A DNA stretch of 5,798 nt from NCBI GenBank assembly GCA_023459095.1, contig JAEWVQ010000065.1, positions 1-5,798 of the forward strand. Direction: 5' to 3'. Every line of letters starts with the position of its first letter. Position 1 is the stretch's first letter. Shown here in pieces: positions 1-5,250 of this stretch. The stretch is from Pseudomonadota bacterium (lineage in GTDB: Bacteria; Pseudomonadota; Gammaproteobacteria; Burkholderiales; Rhodocyclaceae). The position numbers were made by a program, and so were the translations under genes. Under the pieces are notes generated by a model. That model ran no database searches. It was not told the DNA's origin and worked only from the letters and a program-made list of their open reading frames with translations.

Positions 1-683
1 CCCTGTCGGCGCGCAACGTCGAGCGCCTGCATGCGCTCGCTGCCGAACTGGCGGCGCCGGCGGTGTCCGGCGGCGCCGGCGACATCGTGGTGGCGGCGCT
101 GGACGTGACCCGCGCCGGCGACTTCGAGCGCGTCCGCGACGCGCTGGTGGCGCGCTGGGGCGGGCTCGACGTGGTGGTGTTCAATGCCGGCACCTACCGT
201 CCGCTGCGCGCCTGGGAACTGACCCCTGCGCGTGTCCGCGAGACCCTGGAGACCAATCTGCTCGGCCCCATGGACGGCGTCGCCGCGGTGCTGCCGCAGC
301 TGCTCGCGCAGGGCACGGGCGCGGTCGCGCTGGTGGGCAGCGTGGCCGGCTACGGCGGGCTGCCGAAGGCGGTGGTGTACGGACCGTCGAAGGCGGCGCT
401 GATCAATTTCGCCGAAACCCTCTACCTCGACCTTGCGCCGCGCGGCATCGGCGTGTTTCTGATCGATCCCGGCTTCGTCGCCACGCCGCTGACCGCGGCC
501 AACGACTTCCACATGCCGGCGCTGATCGGCCCCGACGAGGCGGCGGCGCAGATTCTGCGCGGCTTTGCGCGTGGCGAGTTCGAGATTCATTTTCCGCGCC
601 GCTTCACCTGGGCGATGAAGGTGCTCGCCTGCCTGCCGCGGCGCGCGTACTTCGCCCTGATCCGGCGCGTCACGGGGTTGTGA
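1..683 (+). CDS. SDR family NAD(P)-dependent oxidoreductase (5'-truncated by window edge)
   Basis: This is a classical short-chain dehydrogenase/reductase, a cytoplasmic Rossmann-fold enzyme that oxidises or reduces a carbonyl or hydroxyl group with NAD(P). The reading frame is open from base 3, so the start and the glycine-rich TGxxxGxG cofactor motif lie left of the window; 226 residues are visible. Numbered from the codon at base 3, they show the NAG motif at 61-63, a catalytic Asn in TNLLG (N85), and the catalytic Ser in VGSVAGYGG (S113). The YxxxK pair follows, 13 residues after the Ser (Y126, K130; YGPSK), and then the PGFVATP cofactor loop near 157. The triad is complete, so the enzyme should be active. 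An internal GTG at 63 is not the start, because the residues before it (LSARNVERLHALAAEL) are the expected SDR segment after the first beta-alpha unit. The substrate cannot be read from the sequence. The stop overlaps the next gene's ATG. Confidence 0.93.
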   Translation, partial: LSARNVERLHALAAELAAPAVSGGAGDIVVAALDVTRAGDFERVRDALVARWGGLDVVVFNAGTYRPLRAWELTPARVRETLETNLLGPMDGVAAVLPQLLAQGTGAVALVGSVAGYGGLPKAVVYGPSKAALINFAETLYLDLAPRGIGVFLIDPGFVATPLTAANDFHMPALIGPDEAAAQILRGFARGEFEIHFPRRFTWAMKVLACLPRRAYFALIRRVTGL

Positions 684-1162
684 TGGACGAGCTCTGCGAT
701 GTTCGCGCCGCGGTCGCGCGCGTCGCGCGCTTCTACGAAACCCTGAGTCCGGCCACGCTCGCCCGTCTCGGCGAGGTTTATGCCGCCGATGCGCGCTTCA
801 AGGACCCGTTCAACGAGGTCGTCGGCATCGATGCCATCGCCGCGATCTTCGCGCACATGTTCCGCACCGTGGAGGCGCCGCGCTTCGTCGTCGTCGCGCG
901 CATCGTCGACGGCGCGCAGGCCATGCTGGGCTGGGAGTTCCACCTGCGCCTGCGGGGCGCGCCCGCCGTCATCCGCGGCGTCAGCCATCTGCGCTTCGAT
1001 GGCGCGGGGCGCGTGGTCGATCACCGCGACTACTGGGATGCGGCCGAGGAGTTGTACGCCCGCCTGCCGGTGCTCGGCACGCTGATGCGCTGGCTGCGCG
1101 AACGGCTGTCGGCGCGGTGCACCAAGCCGGCTTCAGGGAAAACCCCGAGCGGTGCGCGCTAA
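683..1162 (+). CDS. Nuclear transport factor 2 (NTF2/SnoaL-like) family protein
   Basis: This gene encodes a 159-aa protein of the NTF2/SnoaL-like cone fold, a cytoplasmic scaffold used by small isomerases, cyclases and ligand-binding proteins. An N-terminal helix (about 5-20) leads to the family-type segment YAADARFKDPFNEVVG at 33-48. Strands follow at about 66-112, with LGWEFHLRLRG and a conserved-looking SHLRFDGAGRVVDHRDYWD segment at 101-119. A C-terminal helix (LPVLGTLMRWLRERL) runs from about 128 to 142. The ATG at 683 shares its A with the SDR stop (TGATG), which implies translational coupling; a GTG at 680 is possible but adds only one residue. The Shine-Dalgarno region is weak (GGGG at 674-677). 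In many proteobacteria this protein sits beside an SDR, an FAD oxidoreductase, DUF1365 and a CFA-synthase-like gene, sometimes under an ECF sigma/ChrR system. A role in lipid modification or oxidative-stress response is inference. The last ~15 residues are low-complexity and probably disordered. Confidence 0.85.
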   Translation: MDELCDVRAAVARVARFYETLSPATLARLGEVYAADARFKDPFNEVVGIDAIAAIFAHMFRTVEAPRFVVVARIVDGAQAMLGWEFHLRLRGAPAVIRGVSHLRFDGAGRVVDHRDYWDAAEELYARLPVLGTLMRWLRERLSARCTKPASGKTPSGAR

Positions 1163-1176
1163 GCCATGTCTGGCTT
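1161..1176 (+). terminator. Weak inverted repeat at the end of the NTF2-family gene (possible terminator)
   Basis: AAGCCA at 1161-1166 pairs with TGGCTT at 1171-1176 around a TGTC loop, starting inside the stop codon. This is the only hairpin-like element between the two operons near the stop. It lacks a following T-run (the next bases are CGTGCTTAG), so it is not a convincing intrinsic terminator. The upstream transcript may end by Rho or read into the cox leader. Confidence 0.2.
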
Positions 1177-1206
1177 CGTGCTTAGCAAATTGTGCATTGC
1201 AATGTA

Positions 1207-1220
1207 TTGATTTTTATCAA
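1207..1220 (+). promoter_or_regulatory. FNR/ANR-type binding site (perfect TTGAT-N4-ATCAA)
   Basis: The bases are TTGAT TTTT ATCAA, an exact match to both half-sites of the consensus recognised by FNR, ANR and related CRP/FNR-family oxygen or nitric-oxide sensors. The site lies in an AT-rich island 260 bp upstream of the coxB start codon. The genes on both sides are on the + strand, so coxB is the only sensible target. If the promoter proposed just downstream is right, the box is centred near -52. This is not the classical activating position at -41.5, so repression or an unusual activation geometry is possible. The match is seen directly; the direction of regulation is inference. Confidence 0.72.
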
Positions 1221-1229
1221 ACAAGCGTG

Positions 1230-1259
1230 TTGCATGCGCCGATTTGGCCATGGCATGAT
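1230..1259 (+). promoter_or_regulatory. Possible sigma70 promoter for the cox operon
   Basis: A -35-like TTGCAT (1230-1235) is followed after 18 bp by a -10-like CATGAT (1254-1259), which would start transcription near 1266. Both boxes are imperfect and the spacer is one base long. The call rests mainly on position, at the right edge of the AT-rich island next to the FNR-type box. Other start points are possible. Confidence 0.3.
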
Positions 1260-1470
1260 CGGCCAAACTGGCTGGAATGCCCCGCATGCATGCAGGGCCC
1301 GGGCCGCGGCACCTTGAAGGCACGGTGCGCGCTGATCGGGCTGGGAGGCGCGGGGCGCGTGGTTTCCGGCCCAAAGGATCGTTCCGGCCTGTGCGCCGGA
1401 CGGAGGCCCTGACCGGGCACGGCGCAGCACGCCCGCCTCCGCCCGACTCCGCTGGCCGCGACTGCCTGCA

Positions 1471-1478
1471 GGAGGGGG
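1471..1478 (+). promoter_or_regulatory. Ribosome binding site fixing the coxB start
   Basis: The purine-rich GGAGGGGG ends two bases before the ATG at 1481. It supports that start over the in-frame ATG at 1277, and the protein from 1481 begins with a signal-peptide-like segment. Confidence 0.75.
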
Positions 1479-1480
1479 AC

Positions 1481-2617
1481 ATGAGTCTTGCCGGTCGCAT
1501 AGCAGCGTCGATGCCCTTGGTCACCCCGGTCGCGGCCGCGTTCGCCCAGGACGCCCCCAGCCGCTACAACCTGCAGTTGCCGGTGACCGCGATCGCCGGC
1601 GAAATCTACGACATGCACACGCTGATGCTGATCATCTGCCTGGTGATCTTCATCGGCGTGTTCGGCGTGATGTTCTGGTCGGTGATCCACCACCGCAAGT
1701 CCAGGGGCGCGGTCGCCGCCAACTTCCACGAAAACACCACGGTGGAGATCGCGTGGACGGTGATCCCGGTGCTGATCCTGCTCGGCATGGCGTGGCCGGC
1801 GACCAAGACCGTGATCGCGATGAAGGACACCGCCAACCCCGACATCACGATCAAGGCGACCGGCTATCAATGGAAGTGGGGCTACGACTACCTGCAGGGC
1901 GAGGGCGAGGGCATCCGCTTCCTGTCCGCGCTGTCCACGCCGCGCGCGCAGATCGAAGGCGCGGCGCCCAAGGGCGAGGCCTACCTGCTCGAGGTCGATA
2001 ACCCGATGGTGGTGCCGGTGGGCAAGAAGATCCGCGTGCTCACCACCGCTACCGACGTCATCCATTCGTGGTGGGTGCCGGCGTTCGGGGTCAAGCAGGA
2101 TGCGATTCCCGGCTTCATCCGCGACACCTGGTTCCGCGCCGACAAGGAAGGCGTGTATCGCGGCAACTGCGCCGAGCTGTGCGGGCGCGACCACGGCTTC
2201 ATGCCGGTGGAGGTCCATGTGCTGTCGACCGAGAAGTACAGCGCGTGGGTCGCCGCGCAGCAGGCGAAGACGGTGTCGGCGGCCGCCGACGACGGCCGCG
2301 AATGGACGCTCGCCGAACTCGTCGAGCGCGGGCAGAAGGTGTTCGCCGCCAACTGCATGGCCTGCCATCAGGAAAACGGCAAGGGCATTCCGCCCGCCTT
2401 TCCGGCGCTGGACGGTTCGGCGCTGGTGCTGGGCGATCGCGCCGCGCAGATCGCGGTGGTGCTCGACGGCCGTCCCAATACCGCGATGGCGGCCTTCGGC
2501 AAGCAGTTGAGCGACGCCGAACTCGCCGCCGTGATCACCTATACGCGCAACGCCTGGAGCAATGCCACCGGCGAAGCGGTGCAACCGGCGGAGATCGCCG
2601 CCGGGCGCAAGGGTTAG
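1481..2617 (+). CDS. coxB: Cytochrome c oxidase subunit II with fused C-terminal cytochrome c domain
   Basis: This is subunit II of an aa3-type (caa3-like) heme-copper oxidase. It takes electrons on the periplasmic side and passes them through the binuclear CuA centre to subunit I. The product is 378 aa. A signal-peptide-like N-terminus has its likely cleavage after AFA (about residue 22), though its hydrophobic core is short and contains two prolines. Two membrane helices follow at about 45-69 and 88-110; VEIAW in the second carries the Glu (E89) that corresponds to the K-channel entry Glu in related enzymes. The cupredoxin domain holds a complete CuA set: H195 (VIHSWW), C230, E232, C234, H238 and M241 in CAELCGRDHGFM. 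A linker at about 255-275 leads to a cytochrome c domain with CMACH (292-296), and M336 (NTAMAAF) is the probable sixth heme ligand. Plain subunit II proteins are about 120 residues shorter. It is the first gene of the cox operon. Confidence 0.97.
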   Translation: MSLAGRIAASMPLVTPVAAAFAQDAPSRYNLQLPVTAIAGEIYDMHTLMLIICLVIFIGVFGVMFWSVIHHRKSRGAVAANFHENTTVEIAWTVIPVLILLGMAWPATKTVIAMKDTANPDITIKATGYQWKWGYDYLQGEGEGIRFLSALSTPRAQIEGAAPKGEAYLLEVDNPMVVPVGKKIRVLTTATDVIHSWWVPAFGVKQDAIPGFIRDTWFRADKEGVYRGNCAELCGRDHGFMPVEVHVLSTEKYSAWVAAQQAKTVSAAADDGREWTLAELVERGQKVFAANCMACHQENGKGIPPAFPALDGSALVLGDRAAQIAVVLDGRPNTAMAAFGKQLSDAELAAVITYTRNAWSNATGEAVQPAEIAAGRKG

Positions 2618-2643
2618 GCACGCGCTTAGGTACGAGCGAAGCA

Positions 2644-2662
2644 CCGGCGGCGCGGCCGCCGG
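2644..2662 (+). other. Strong GC hairpin between coxB and coxA
   Basis: CCGGCGGC (2644-2651) is exactly complementary to GCCGCCGG (2655-2662) across a three-base GCG loop, giving an eight-pair all-GC stem in the 77-base gap between coxB and coxA. No T-run follows, so it is unlikely to terminate transcription fully. It ends 18 bases before the coxA ribosome binding site and should leave that site free. Likely roles are mRNA processing or protection of a 3' end, which would alter the coxB:coxA ratio. The structure is seen; the function is inference. Confidence 0.5.
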
Positions 2663-2680
2663 CACGAATGCCGCGACGTC

Positions 2681-2688
2681 AGGAGGAG
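2681..2688 (+). promoter_or_regulatory. Ribosome binding site fixing the coxA start
   Basis: AGGAGGAG sits six bases before the ATG at 2695 and is a near-ideal Shine-Dalgarno sequence. It separates the true start from the long in-frame open stretch that runs back into coxB as far as 2068. Confidence 0.85.
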
Positions 2689-2694
2689 CCCCGC

Positions 2695-4275
2695 ATGGCC
2701 GCCGTCACTCCGGAGCAGTTGCATGGTCACCCACATCCCGTCCCGGGCGGGCTGATGCGCTGGATCACCACCACCAACCACAAGGACATCGGCACGATGT
2801 ACCTGATCTTCAGTTTCATCATGTTCCTCTCCGGGGGCGTGATGGCGCTGACGATCCGTGCCGAACTGTTCCAGCCCGGGCTGCAGGTGGTCGAGCCCGA
2901 ATTCTTCAACCAGCTCACCACCATGCACGGCCTGGTGATGGTGTTCGGCGCGATCATGCCGGCCTTCGTCGGTTTCGCGAACTGGCAGATCCCGCTGATG
3001 ATCGGCGCCTCCGACATGGCCTTCGCGCGCATGAACAACTGGAGCTTCTGGCTGCTGCCGCCGGCCGCGATCCTGCTGCTGGGTTCGTTCTTCGTGCCCG
3101 GCGGCGCCACCGCCGCGGGGTGGACGCTGTACGCGCCGCTGTCGGTGCAGATGGGCATGGGCATGGACATGGCGATCTTCGCCATCCACATCATGGGGAT
3201 CAGCTCGATCATGGGCGCGATCAACATCGTCGTCACCGTGCTCAACATGCGCGCCCCCGGCATGACCCTGATGAAGATGCCGCTGTTCTGCTGGACGTGG
3301 CTGATCACCGCCTATTTGCTGATCGCGGTGATGCCGGTGCTCGCCGGCGCGGTGACCATGATCCTCACCGACCGCCATTTCGGCACCAGCTTCTTCAACG
3401 CCGCGGGCGGCGGCGACCCGGTGATGTACCAGCACATCTTCTGGTTCTTCGGCCACCCGGAGGTGTACATCATGATCCTCCCGGCCTTCGGCATCGTCAG
3501 CCAGATCATCCCCACCTTCGCCAGAAAGCCGCTGTTCGGCTACGCGTCGATGGTGTACGCCACCGCCTCGATCGCCATCCTGTCGTTCGTGGTCTGGGCC
3601 CACCACATGTTCACCACCGGCATGCCCGCCGCCGGCCAGCTGTTCTTCATGTACGCGACCATGCTGATCGCGGTGCCCACCGGGGTGAAGGTGTTCAACT
3701 GGGTGGCGACGATGTGGCGCGGCGCGTTGAGCTTCGAGCCACCGATGCTGTGGGCGACCGGCTTCATCTTCGTGTTCACCATGGGCGGCTTCACCGGGCT
3801 GATCTGCGCGATCGCGCCGATCGACATCCAGGTCCAGGACACCTATTACGTGGTCGCGCACTTCCATTACGTGCTCGTCGCCGGCTCGCTGTTCGCGCTC
3901 TTTGCCGGCGCCTATTACTGGCTGCCGAAATGGACCGGGCACATGCCCAGCGACACCCTGGGCAAGCTGCATTTCTGGTGCTCCCTGGTGTTCTTCAACA
4001 TCACCTTCTTCCCCATGCACTTCCTCGGCCTGGCCGGCATGCCGCGGCGCATTCCGGACTACGCGCTGCAGTTCGCCGACTTCAATGCCCTCGCCAGCAT
4101 CGGCGCCTTCGGCTTCGGCCTGTCGCAGCTGATCTTCCTCGCGGTGGTGGTGAAGTGCGTGCGCGGAGGCGAGCGTGCCGCCGCGCGGCCGTGGGAGGGG
4201 GCCGAGGGCCTGGAATGGACAGTGCCGTCGCCGGCGCCTTATCACACCTTCGAAGAAGCGCCGGTGGTCAGATGA
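2695..4275 (+). CDS. coxA: Cytochrome c oxidase subunit I (aa3 type)
   Basis: This is the catalytic, proton-pumping subunit, an integral membrane protein that binds heme a, heme a3 and CuB and reduces O2 to water. The 526-aa length and about 12 hydrophobic segments fit the family. Key residues are present: H78 (TMHG) and H391 for heme a, H389 for heme a3 (AHFHY), and H254, H303 and H304 for CuB (GHPEVY, WAHH). Y258, the Tyr cross-linked to a CuB His in relatives, is also there. E256 in HPEVY places it in the A1 class. D107 (GASDMAF) with N114/N115 marks the D-channel, and T329/K332 (PTGVKVF) the K-channel. The start is followed by a His/Pro-rich tail, then WITTTNHKDIG, the usual beginning of helix I. 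The C-terminal ~35 residues after helix XII are soluble and acidic-aromatic (YHTFEEAP). The gene overlaps the next one by ATGA. Confidence 0.98.
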   Translation: MAAVTPEQLHGHPHPVPGGLMRWITTTNHKDIGTMYLIFSFIMFLSGGVMALTIRAELFQPGLQVVEPEFFNQLTTMHGLVMVFGAIMPAFVGFANWQIPLMIGASDMAFARMNNWSFWLLPPAAILLLGSFFVPGGATAAGWTLYAPLSVQMGMGMDMAIFAIHIMGISSIMGAINIVVTVLNMRAPGMTLMKMPLFCWTWLITAYLLIAVMPVLAGAVTMILTDRHFGTSFFNAAGGGDPVMYQHIFWFFGHPEVYIMILPAFGIVSQIIPTFARKPLFGYASMVYATASIAILSFVVWAHHMFTTGMPAAGQLFFMYATMLIAVPTGVKVFNWVATMWRGALSFEPPMLWATGFIFVFTMGGFTGLICAIAPIDIQVQDTYYVVAHFHYVLVAGSLFALFAGAYYWLPKWTGHMPSDTLGKLHFWCSLVFFNITFFPMHFLGLAGMPRRIPDYALQFADFNALASIGAFGFGLSQLIFLAVVVKCVRGGERAAARPWEGAEGLEWTVPSPAPYHTFEEAPVVR

Positions 4276-4394
4276 GCGCCGCGCCCGCCGACCCCCGCCT
4301 CCGCGCCAACCGCCGCAGTGCGTTGCGGCTGGGGGCGGTGGCGCTCGTCTTCTTCGTGCTGGTGATTCTCAAATACACGGTGTTCGGGCAATGA
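4272..4394 (+). CDS. Small single-pass membrane protein, probable cytochrome oxidase small assembly protein
   Basis: This 40-aa ORF starts in an ATGA overlap with the coxA stop and ends in an ATGA overlap with ctaG, so its translation is probably coupled on both sides. The first ~20 residues are soluble and basic (DPRLRANRRSALRLG). They are followed by one membrane helix (AVALVFFVLVILKYTVF, about 22-38) and a two-residue tail. The basic N-terminus predicts an N-in orientation. Short ORFs of this design between coxA and ctaG are annotated in many Betaproteobacteria as 'cytochrome oxidase small assembly protein'. Function is inferred mainly from position and conservation; I know of no defined biochemical role. 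No good Shine-Dalgarno is visible, which fits coupling. It is too short for many gene finders and easily missed. Confidence 0.82.
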   Translation: MSAAPADPRLRANRRSALRLGAVALVFFVLVILKYTVFGQ

Positions 4395-5005
4395 GCGCGC
4401 CGAGCGGAGCATCGTCCCCCGCGGCGCCCGCCAGCCGCCTCGCCGCCGACAACCGCCGCCTGCTGCTGCGCCTGGGGGTGGCCGCGCTGGCGATGTTCGG
4501 CTTCGGCTTTCTGCTCGTGCCCTTCTACGAAAAGATCTGCGAGGTCACTGGCATCAACAACGCCCTGCGCGCCGAGGCCGAGGCCGGCGCGCGTGCGGTG
4601 AACACCCAGGTCGATCGCACGCGCACCGTGCTCGTCCAGTTCGATGCCAACCTCCACGATCTGCCGTGGCAGTTCCGCCCGCTGCAGCGCTCGGTGAGCG
4701 TGCACCCGGGCGAACTGGTGCACGTCGCCTATGAAGTCGCCAACGTCCGCGACCACCCGGTCACCGGCCAGGCGGTGCCGAGCTACGGGCCGCAACTGGT
4801 CGGCCGCTACCTGCGCAAGATGGACTGCTTCTGCTTCACCCAGCAGACGCTGGCGGCGGGTGAGCGGCGGACGATGCCGGTGGTGTTCGTGCTCGACCCG
4901 GCGCTGCCCGCCGAGGTCACCACGGTCACGCTGTCGTACACCTTCTTCGAGATTCTCGGGCGCAAGCAGGCCGCGGCGGACGGGCGCGGCGCGGGTGCGG
5001 GCTGA
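4391..5005 (+). CDS. ctaG: Cytochrome c oxidase assembly protein CtaG/Cox11 (CuB copper chaperone)
   Basis: This is the Cox11-type copper chaperone that delivers Cu(I) for the CuB site of subunit I. It is a membrane-anchored protein of 204 aa. A cytoplasmic N-terminus rich in Ala/Ser/Pro (1-23) precedes one membrane helix at about 24-44 (LLLRLGVAALAMFGFGFLLV). Next comes FYEKICEVTGI with the conserved Cys (C50), then a periplasmic immunoglobulin-like beta domain. The copper motif CFCF is at 146-149 (C146, C148) within MDCFCFTQQTL, and GQAVPSYGP at 126-134 is the usual preceding loop. The last ~12 residues are an Ala/Gly-rich tail without obvious function. The ATG at 4391 overlaps the stop of the 40-aa ORF by ATGA. 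This is the Cox11 family; an unrelated caa3_CtaG family shares the symbol, and the CFCF motif excludes it. Confidence 0.96.
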   Translation: MSAPSGASSPAAPASRLAADNRRLLLRLGVAALAMFGFGFLLVPFYEKICEVTGINNALRAEAEAGARAVNTQVDRTRTVLVQFDANLHDLPWQFRPLQRSVSVHPGELVHVAYEVANVRDHPVTGQAVPSYGPQLVGRYLRKMDCFCFTQQTLAAGERRTMPVVFVLDPALPAEVTTVTLSYTFFEILGRKQAAADGRGAGAG

Positions 5006-5021
5006 GGGCGGGGAGGGGGCG

Positions 5022-5222
5022 ATGGCGGCGGCACCGCGCAAGGCGGGGTTCTGGGCGACGATGCGGGCGGTGCTGTGGTCCTTCTTCGGGGTGCGCAAGC
5101 GGCAGGCCTACCTCGACGACGCCGGCTCGCTCGATCCGCTCGCCGTGGTCGTCGCCGGCGTGGTCGCGGGCGCGCTGTTCGTGCTCGTCATCGTCGTGGT
5201 GGTGCAGCTGATCCTGGCCTGA
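5022..5222 (+). CDS. DUF2970 domain-containing membrane protein
   Basis: This gene encodes a 66-aa protein of the uncharacterised DUF2970 family. The N-terminal half carries the family signature, an amphipathic segment FWATMRAVLWSFFGVRKR at 10-27, followed by a short polar stretch with LDDAGSLDP (31-39). One membrane helix at about 41-65 is unusually rich in valine (AVVVAGVVAGALFVLVIVVV) and ends at the C-terminus. A purine-rich ribosome binding site (GGGAGGGGG, 5011-5019) ends two bases before the ATG, 16 bases after the ctaG stop. The family regularly sits between ctaG and coxC in Betaproteobacteria, so a part in oxidase assembly or stability is plausible, but I know of no demonstrated function. 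The frame also extends upstream inside ctaG, but only the ATG at 5022 has both a good ribosome site and the expected family length. Confidence 0.88.
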   Translation: MAAAPRKAGFWATMRAVLWSFFGVRKRQAYLDDAGSLDPLAVVVAGVVAGALFVLVIVVVVQLILA

Positions 5223-5240
5223 GGGCTGGCGTGGATTACG

Positions 5241-5247
5241 GGAGAAA
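5241..5247 (+). promoter_or_regulatory. Ribosome binding site of coxC
   Basis: GGAGAAA ends three bases before the ATG at 5251. It lies in the 28-base gap after the DUF2970 gene and supports that ATG as the start of subunit III. Confidence 0.65.
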
Positions 5248-5250
5248 GTC

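Larger units (their letters stand above)
1163..1480 (+). promoter_or_regulatory. Control region and long leader of the cox operon
   Basis: This 318-bp stretch contains no credible gene. Its left part is AT-rich: 16 of 50 bases at 1181-1230 are G or C. It contains, in order, the 10-bp palindrome CATTGCAATG (1195-1204), an FNR/ANR-type box (1207-1220), a possible promoter (1230-1259), and the inverted repeat TTTGGCC-N11-GGCCAAA (1243-1267). The right part, about 1270-1480, is very GC-rich and would be a 5' untranslated leader of about 215 nt. That leader includes a hairpin TCCGGC-N6-GCCGGA at 1383-1400 and ends in the strong coxB ribosome binding site. The coxB frame stays open upstream to an ATG at 1277, but the residues it would add look like neither a signal peptide nor a CoxB N-terminus. 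Confidence 0.7.

Noticed and set aside
1251..1293. Sigma54-like promoter (TGGC followed by GC) near the cox leader
   Set aside because: The spacing between the GG and GC elements does not fit the -24/-12 rule at any register I tried.
1001..1363. 17-bp direct repeat (GGCGCGGGGCGCGTGGT at 1001-1017 and 1347-1363)
   Set aside because: It is composed almost wholly of G and C in a GC-rich genome. One copy is inside a coding region and one in the leader, with no flanking repeat structure, so it is probably chance.
1152..1412. 86-aa + strand open frame across the intergenic region
   Set aside because: It has no ribosome site, it crosses the FNR-type box and the promoter region, and its composition is unlike a protein.
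1277..1480. In-frame extension of coxB to the ATG at 1277
   Set aside because: There is no ribosome site near 1277, the added residues are Arg/Gly/Pro-rich and unlike any CoxB start, and the strong site at 1471-1478 supports ATG 1481.
1217..2665. 482-aa open frame on the - strand opposite coxB and its leader
   Set aside because: It has the same GC-driven antisense openness, a biased composition and no domain, and it would run through the cox control region.
3148..3174. Repeating ATGGGC/ATGGAC units in coxA (GMGMDM)
   Set aside because: This is a normal methionine/glycine-rich stretch of bacterial subunit I rather than a DNA repeat element.
2626..4245. 539-aa open frame on the - strand opposite coxA
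   Set aside because: It is a by-product of high GC at third codon positions. Its translation is a His/Arg/Glu-rich low-complexity string with no recognisable domain, and coxA is certain.
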